Assembly (NCBI RefSeq): GCF_000687475.1 | Contig: NC_057321.1 | Span: forward strand, 2,232,001 to 2,296,000 | Source: Ustilaginoidea virens | Taxonomy: Eukaryota; Ascomycota; Sordariomycetes; Hypocreales; Clavicipitaceae | DNA length: 64,000 nt | Reading direction: 5' to 3' | Shown: in pieces, positions 58,423 to 64,000 of the stretch | How the letters are laid out: every line of letters begins with the position of its first letter | Numbering within the stretch: position 1 is the first letter of the stretch | The notes under the pieces: model-generated | Database searches by the model: none | Told to the model about the DNA's origin: nothing | What the model saw: only the letters and a program-made list of their open reading frames with translations | Translations under genes and position numbers: made by a program

Positions 58423-59257
58423 ATGAAAGGTACGTGGCCTCGCGCTGCCGATTTTTGGCCCACGCACTGACCAACGGCTCTTTGCAGCTATAATCCAAAG
58501 GGTGCTGTCAGCCTCCGTGACGGTTGACAAGGAAGTCATCTCGTCGATTGGCCGCGGAGTGCTGGTGTTTGCTGCCGTGGCACCAGGAGACTCGGAGAAG
58601 GAGGCCCAACAGATGGCCAACAAAGTCCTCAAGATGAAGCTCTGGGACGACGACAACGGTGGCAGGGTATGTCGGAGGGAGCTTCTCCCTACATTTGAAC
58701 TTTGTGCTCGGGCGACAAGTGTTGTGCTTGGCAGGGAGAATTTTGTTTGTTCGTGCAGCTGACGAGGCATAGTGGAAAAGGAGCGTTACGGACATGAACG
58801 GAGAAGTGCTTTGCGGTGAGCCTCGGAGCCTGAAAGACATTGCACGTCAACAACGATGCCTGACGGCATGTATCTGACCTTTTCTTTTCTTTCCCTTTCT
58901 TTTCTTTCCCCTCCCCCGATTGCCCAGTTTCCCAATTCACGCTACTGGCCCGGACCAAAAAGGGAACCAAGCCCGACTTTCACGGTGCTGCATCGCCTGA
59001 AGACGCCAGCCGGCTCTACCACTACTTTGTGGACAAGGTGAGGGAAGGGTATTCTGCCGACCGTGTCAAGGACGGCAAGTTTCAGGCCATGATGGAAGTG
59101 GCCTTGGTGAATGACGGGCCGGTATGTTGTCCTTGTCTCCTACTCCAGGTGACGGTCCTGCCCCTCGCCAGGGAGGGAGCGGCAGCTGACGGGTCAACAG
59201 GTTACGCTCGAGCTGCAAGCGGGGGGCCATGGCGGCGGCAGCGTAGAGGATAGATGA
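58423..59257 (+). CDS. DTD1: D-aminoacyl-tRNA deacylase
   Basis: Hydrolyses D-amino acids (and glycine) wrongly attached to tRNA, a cytosolic proofreading step. Exons 58423-58429, 58488-58666, 58773-58815, 58928-59121 and 59201-59257 give 159 residues. The first exon is only 7 nt (ATG AAA G). The fold's hallmarks are present: [16 protein letters not shown], the SQFTLLA motif, [13 protein letters not shown], and the second active-site motif NDGPVTLELQ split by the last intron (NxGPxT with the Gly-cisPro). The 43-nt third exon [14 protein letters not shown] matches the family strand. The small exons were placed by family text, so individual boundaries may shift by a few bases. Confidence 0.92.
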
Positions 59258-59614
59258 GTAGTGGAGAGCTTTTGAAGCAGAATGGTGAAAGTTGGCTTCA
59301 TTGCGTCCAAGGCTTTCCTCGGGAGGAGCCCGTTGATGCCATAGTGGTCAATGACTGACCAGTGGCTTGGAGATGAGTAGGTCAATACATACCTCATGGT
59401 GAAGTCTGGTACTTTATTGTGGGAACTTTGCCTGCGATTGGCGAGGAGCCTCCCACAGCCGGCAACTGAGCAGAGCCAGAGGGGATCAATGGAAAAGCTC
59501 CAATCAAGGCTGCAAGTTCCCGCCCCACGTCTTTGGATTTGCCGTGCAGTTGCAGCATCAGCTTTGCTGCTTGTTGAGTCAATTGAAACCTTGCTGCCAC
59601 CCGGTTTGCGACTC

Positions 59615-59740
59615 GATGCCATGCGACGCCATGTGATGCCATGCGATGCCATGCGATGCCATGTCCTGCCCTGCCCTGCCCTGCCCTGCCCTGCCCTGCC
59701 CTGCCCTGCCCTGCCCTGTCCTGTCCTGCCCTGCGATGCC
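59615..59740. repeat. tandem repeats GATGCCATGC (10 bp) then CCCTG (5 bp)
   Basis: Several GCGATGCCAT units lead into about fifteen TGCCC/CCCTG units with few changes. Confidence 0.85.
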
Positions 59741-60001
59741 CAAGGCGCCGCGCTGAAGAGGTGACGGCACGCACCAGCCAACCACGTGCAGCCAGCGTTG
59801 AACCAACCAACAACCGGCTGGCCCCATGGCGCCCTGTGCCGCGCGCGATGGGAACGGAACCATTTGAAGCTAGAAACTTCCACCACCCGCTGGCAAGTGA
59901 TCCACTCGGCCGGCACATTCAAAGCAACGCTGCTCCAGCCTCGATCCATCCTCGATTCCCACGATCAATGAACCATTGAACCGTCGACCGTTGTCATCAG
60001 C

Positions 60002-60058
60002 TTGCTCAGAGCCTCCGTGCCAGTCCAAGTCTCCGTCCAAGTCTCCGTCCAAGTCTCG
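60002..60058. repeat. 12-bp tandem repeat (CCAAGTCTCCGT)n
   Basis: About three tandem copies of a 12-bp unit in the intergenic region. Confidence 0.75.
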
Positions 60059-60842
60059 GGTCCCAGAAACCCCCTCCTCCCCGAATCGCCGCCTCGAGAG
60101 CTCTTTGTGGATCCAACAACGGCTCGTCAGTCCCCAGCCGCATCATCCTTTTGCGCAGGACCTGCCAACTCTCAACTGCCCTCTCGTCGACCGGCATCGC
60201 ACCTTCAGGTCCCATATCCCCTATCCTTGCATCATGTAAGTGCTGGGCCTCTTTTCGTTCCCTTGTTTGCCCCCCCCCCTCTCCTTTTGCGAATTGACGC
60301 ACACGGTTGGTTGGGCCGCCTTTTGGCCTTTGGCCTTTATGCAGCTTGCTTCATCATGTCTCACCCGCCAGATGTCACCAAATTCCCCCCCGACTATGCT
60401 CCGTACAAGGCTTTGCGTCATTGTTCCCTCTTTTGTGGACTCTGCACCTCGCATCTTTTCTGTTTCCTCCATTTCTGGGTACGATGCCGGGCATCGCGCG
60501 AAGAAGTGAGCCGCGTCTGCGAATGGTTGTATGCAGAGAATAGTACCCCGCATGCATGAGCGCACAGGGTGAAGTGAACCACATTTCCTGTTTGATCTGT
60601 CGTTTGTTCTGGCTGTTGCACCTCTTGAGCCTCTTGTCTGTTTTGGTGCTTGTGTATCTTTGTCTTGTTCTCTTCCTTTTCTTTCTTTTTTTTTTTCTTC
60701 CTTGAACTTTTCTTTCCTTTTTTTTTTTTTTTTTGTGAATTATTTCAGGGCGATTCCTAAAACCTACGTCAGACCGGTTTAGAGCTGTCTTGAGATCGCT
60801 GCCCCATACGACCAGTGACGTCCCGTCCCGTCCACATTTACA

Positions 60843-62126
60843 ATGTCGACTGAAGGCTCAACCCGGCCCCGCGTCTTTTTTGACATTTCCATCGGTGGCA
60901 AGCCTGCTGGCCGCGTCACCATGGAGCTTTACTCAGACCTGGTCCCCAAGACGGTCGAAAACTTCCGGGCTCTCTGTACTGGTGAGAAGGGTGTTGGGAA
61001 ATCTGGCAAAACACTTCACTACAAGGGGTCCGTCTTTCACCGCGTCATCAAGCAGTTCATGATTCAGGTAGGTTGGGGACCAAAAGAAGCCAAATGCTGT
61101 GTGCTTACTGCTCTGCTCGTTCGTCTGTTGACTAACCTGTAACCGTCAGGGTGGTGATTTTACCGCTGGCGATGGCACTGGCGGCGAGTCCATCTACGGG
61201 AGCAAGTTTGAGGACGAGGCTTTCCCTCTCAAGCACGAGAAACCTTTCCTGCTGTCCATGGCCAACGCAGGACCTAGTACGTACCGGTAGCCATCCTGGG
61301 ATTCCCCCGGTGCTTTTGCAGCAATGGGCAAATGTCCCAACCAGAAAACTAAAACGGTTCGCTAGACACCAACGGCTCCCAATTCTTCATCACGACAGTC
61401 CCCACCCCCCACCTGGATGGGAAACACGTCGTGTTCGGACACGTCCTCAACGGCAAATCCGTCGTCCGCCAGGTGGAAAACCTCAAGACGGAAGCGGGCG
61501 ACAAACCCTCGAAGGAGGCTCTCATCTCGGATTGCGGCGAGCTCACGGGGGAGGAGGCGCTCAAGGCCGACGTCAAGCAGCCCGACGAGACGGGCGACCC
61601 GCACGAGGAGTACCCGGAGGACTGCAACGCCGAGCTGGACGCCAAGACGATCCTCGGCATCGCCACCGACTGCAAGGACTTTGGCAACAAGGCCTTCAAG
61701 GCCGGGAACCTGCAGGTGGCCGTGGCAAAGTACGAAAAGGGCCTGCGGTACCTCAACGAGGACCCGGACCTGGACAACGAGCCGGCGACGACGAAGCAGA
61801 CGCTCGACGCCCTGCGCTTCTCGCTCAGCAACAACGCCGCCCTGCTCAGCGTCAAGCTCGAGGCGTGGGACGACGCCATCCGCCACGCCACCTCTGCGCT
61901 GGGCGTCAGCGGCGCGTCCGACGCCGACCGCGCCAAGGCGCTGTACCGCCGCGGCGTGGCCTACAGCCGGTCCAAGGACGAGGAGAATGCCCTCGACGAC
62001 CTCGAAAGGGCGCACGAGCTGGCGCCCAGCGACGGCATGGTGGCCAAGGAGCTCGCAGCCGCCAAGGCCAGGGCCGCAGCCCGAGCGGCCAAGGAGAAGG
62101 CCGCGTTTAGAAAGTTTTTCTCTTGA
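60843..62126 (+). CDS. CPR6: peptidyl-prolyl isomerase, Cyp40 type (cyclophilin + TPR)
   Basis: Hsp90 co-chaperone with cyclophilin isomerase activity in the cytosol. Exons 60843-61067, 61150-61276 and 61366-62126 give 370 residues, the Cyp40 length. The cyclophilin domain (about 8-175) shows [62 protein letters not shown], which are the active-site and cyclosporin-binding segments. Three TPR units follow ([80 protein letters not shown]), then a basic Ala-rich tail. Intron 2 splits the Asn of GPNTNGSQFF, confirming the join. Confidence 0.95.
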
Positions 62127-63012
62127 GGGGTGTGTGTGTGTGTGTTTTTTTTTTTTTTTACGAAAAAAGTAGACAGTGTACATGAAGGAAGAGGGCACGG
62201 ATGTGTAAATGCTGGTGAAGGAGAGGCTTTTGAAAACAGGATGGCAATCAACGATGACTGATTGCTTGGTACATGGCAGCGTTGTGTCGAGATGATGAAG
62301 AGCGTTTGACGTGGCGGCTGGTTGACACCACGACCGCTTGCTTGCTCACGCACACCAAAGCCGCATACACTGCCACACACATTGCCGACCCGAAATAATA
62401 ATAAATAAATAAATTCATTCAAAAGAAATAAAAAATAAAAAAAAACCCCCCCCGAAAAGGGTTTTTTTTTTTTGGCCCCGACAAATACCACGTCATCTTT
62501 TTTTAAAAAGCACGAAAATATCTTTTTGACCCCGACAAACACCCCGTCATGTTAACAAAGCACGAAAAAAAAATCCTTTTGACCCCCGACAAACACCACA
62601 TTATATCGTCTGCCAAAGACAAGGGGAAAAGCTTTTTGACGACAAAACACCTCGTCATCATCTTGTTTGAAACCAGGAAGAACGCTTCGGGGCCCTAGGC
62701 AAAGACACCTGCAAACCGACCGAGCAACCGCCCGGTTGCCCCGGTTCAGCCAGAACAGCTTGCGGTCCCGTTGCCCAGGGGATTCCTCTCCTGCCGCGCA
62801 GGCTCGCGATGCCGCGGCCACGCAAGGCCCGTGGTAGCATGGGCTTCCTTCCGGCGACTGCTTGCAGGCCAGCGGTGCCGACGCCTCCCAGGCCCCGTGA
62901 TGCCGCTGCTTCACATGTAGGCCGCGACATTTGCCACGTGGCAGGCGAGCCAAGTACCTCGCTGTAGTGCGCGCATCATGCTGGCGATGCTGGGAGACCC
63001 CCTTCGTATAGG
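62127..63012. other. intergenic 3' of the cyclophilin
   Basis: No gene seen. Contains a GT run and T run directly after the stop, AATAAATAAATAAAT near 62400, and the diverged repeat copies annotated at 62471-62660. Confidence 0.6.
62471..62660. repeat. diverged ~50-60-bp tandem repeats
   Basis: Four related blocks, each with a (TTTTTG)GACCCCGACAAACACCACGTCAT-like core and a following AAAGCACGAAAA-like stretch, at about 62473, 62522, 62577 and 62633. Confidence 0.7.
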
Positions 63013-64000
63013 CTAGGCTCGCGAGTGCCTTACCAGGCTATTGATGACGGCGGCTAGTGTTGCTACCGCTGCAGCTGCTGCCGCTGCTGTTGCTGCCGCC
63101 ACTGCTGTTGCTGCCGCTGCTGCTGCTGCCGCTGCTGTTGCTGCCGCCGCCGCCGCCGCTGCTGCTGCTATTGCTACCGCTGCTGTTGCTGCCATTGATG
63201 TTGCTGCCACTGCTGCCGCTGCCGCTGCCGCTGCCGCCGCCGCCGTTGCTGCCACTGCTGGTGCCTTTGGCGATAGTTGCGGCCGGCGATCCGGGGCAGT
63301 TGAGGCCTCTGAGGATGATGGCGGCCGGCGCTCTGAAGCAATATCGGCCTCTGTCTGTGAAGCCGGGGTAGCTGCGGCCTTTGAAGATAGTAGCGGCCGG
63401 TTCTCTGTGGCAATATCAGCCTCTGGCTGTAAGGCCGGGATAGTTGCGGCTTCTGCAGATGAATGCGGCCGGCGCTCTGAAGTAATATCGGCCTCTGTCT
63501 GTAAAGCTGGGGTAGTTGCGGCCTTCAAAGATAGTAGCGGCCGGCTCTCTATGGCCATATCAGCCTCTGACCGTAAGGCTGGGGTAGTTATAGCCTTCAA
63601 AGAGAATAGAGGCCAGCGCTCTGTGGCAGCATTAGCCTCCGGCAGTAAGGCCGGGGTGGTTGCGGCCTTTGAAGAGAATAACGGCCGGCTCTCTGTAGCA
63701 ATAGTTGCCTCCGACTGTAAGGCTGGGGTAGTCGCAGTCTTGAAAGATAATAGCGGCCGACTCTCTGTAGCAATAGCTGCCTCTAACTGTAAGGCCGGGG
63801 CAGCTGCAGCCTTTGAAGAGAATAGAGGCCAGCGCCCTGTGGCAATATTAGCCTCCGGCAGTGAGGCCGGGGTAGTTGCGGCCTTGAAAGATAATAGCTG
63901 CTGACTCTCTGTAGCAATAGCTGCCTCTGACTGTAAGGCTGGGGTAGTCGCAGTCTTGAAAGATGATAGCGGCCGGCTCTCTGTAGCAATAGTTGCCTTT
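63013..64000 (-). CDS. repeat-built low-complexity reading frame, cut by the window's right edge
   Basis: A minus-strand frame is open from the right edge to a stop at 63013-63015, with no start inside the window. Reading from the edge, a 24-residue unit repeats about ten times, patterned KAATTPALQTEADIATESRP with small changes, then a ~70-residue almost pure Ala tract and the end INSLVRHSRA. The plus strand is also partly open here (63041-63904) because both repeats lack stops in several frames, so coding on either strand is unproved. If real, it would be a Thr/Pro/Ala repeat protein of the cell-surface or disordered kind. Confidence 0.35.
   Translation of the reverse strand, partial: KATIATESRPLSSFKTATTPALQSEAAIATESQQLLSFKAATTPASLPEANIATGRWPLFSSKAAAAPALQLEAAIATESRPLLSFKTATTPALQSEATIATESRPLFSSKAATTPALLPEANAATERWPLFSLKAITTPALRSEADMAIESRPLLSLKAATTPALQTEADITSERRPHSSAEAATIPALQPEADIATENRPLLSSKAAATPASQTEADIASERRPPSSSEASTAPDRRPQLSPKAPAVAATAAAAAAAAAAAVAATSMAATAAVAIAAAAAAAAAATAAAAAAAAATAVAAATAAAAAAAVATLAAVINSLVRHSRA
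63057..63262. repeat. imperfect GCT/GCC trinucleotide repeat
   Basis: About 68 triplets, nearly all GCT, GCC or GTT in one frame, reading as Ala-rich on the plus strand and as Ala-rich again (AGC/GGC offset) on the minus strand. Confidence 0.85.
63290..64000. repeat. 72-bp minisatellite array, at least nine copies
   Basis: Unit keyed by GGGGTAGTTGCGGCCTT; copies at about 63362, 63434, 63506, 63578, 63650, 63722, 63794, 63866 and 63938, exactly 72 bases apart, continuing past the window. Confidence 0.9.

Larger units (their letters stand above)
59258..60842. other. intergenic, DTD1 to cyclophilin, possible 5' UTR introns
   Basis: No supportable protein. A GTAAGT at 60236-60241 and a TTATGCAG near 60341-60348, plus a TTTCAG at 60745-60750, would fit introns in a long leader of the cyclophilin gene. 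A short frame from ATG 60357 (MSHPPDVTKF) is not convincing. T-rich runs at 60684-60734. Tandem CCCTG at 59667-59735. Confidence 0.5.

Noticed and set aside
60002..60559. 185-codon frame containing MSHPPDVTKF
   Set aside because: It runs through a 12-bp tandem repeat and splice-like signals; more likely leader and UTR-intron sequence of the cyclophilin gene.
1..64000. tRNA, rRNA and other structural RNA genes
   Set aside because: Scanning for the GGTTCGAANCC B-box and cloverleaf partners gave no convincing match by eye; a covariance-model search would be decisive.

Overview
The window is nuclear DNA of a filamentous ascomycete. Introns are short (about 55-360 nt) with GTRNGT donors and YAG acceptors, exons are GC-rich, and the two chitin synthases and the housekeeping set read like Sordariomycetes, probably Hypocreales. 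The order-level placement is inference from protein style and was not searched. Around twenty genes are supported; splice sites were chosen by eye so that reading frames and family motifs join.

Layout. 1-5.1 kb: non-coding, ending in the CT-rich leader of a class III chitin synthase (5.1-8.05 kb, +). 8.9-14.7 kb: NEDD8 E2 UBC12 (+), acetohydroxyacid reductoisomerase (+), a PLP serine/threonine dehydratase-like enzyme (+), then a convergent DHA1-type MFS exporter (-). 16.7-20.2 kb: gene-poor, with a decayed coding remnant. 20.2-27.2 kb: gamma-glutamyl phosphate reductase (+), replication protein A large subunit (-), dienelactone hydrolase (+), quinone oxidoreductase-like (-). 28-31 kb: class I chitin synthase (-). 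31-34.3 kb: non-coding. 34.3-36.4 kb: a small secreted Cys-rich protein and a hypothetical reading frame split by a 779-bp terminal-inverted-repeat element. 37.7-48.9 kb: family-16 methyltransferase, F-box-like Cys-rich protein, mitoribosomal mL58, BTB protein, coiled-coil protein and a hypothetical protein. 50.5-51.6 kb: C2H2 zinc-finger protein. 55.2-62.1 kb: CCR4-NOT subunit 3, D-aminoacyl-tRNA deacylase, Cyp40-type cyclophilin. 63-64 kb: a 72-bp tandem-repeat frame open to the right edge.

Most genes are independent housekeeping functions and do not form a cluster. Three loose themes are visible: cell wall (two chitin synthases of different classes about 20 kb apart), cullin-RING ubiquitination (UBC12 plus F-box-like and BTB proteins), and amino-acid metabolism (KARI, dehydratase, proline pathway).

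The most distinctive structure is the non-autonomous element at 35,460-36,238. It has about 80-bp inverted termini, an 11-bp target duplication and six internal repeats of about 93 bp. It lies inside a reading frame that becomes continuous when the element and one duplication copy are removed. Other notable signals are a 3n GC-AG intron in RFA1, very small first coding exons, extreme homopolymers inside introns, a 270-bp polypurine tract, and a dispersed 9-mer, TACGGAGTA, seen only outside the annotated exons.
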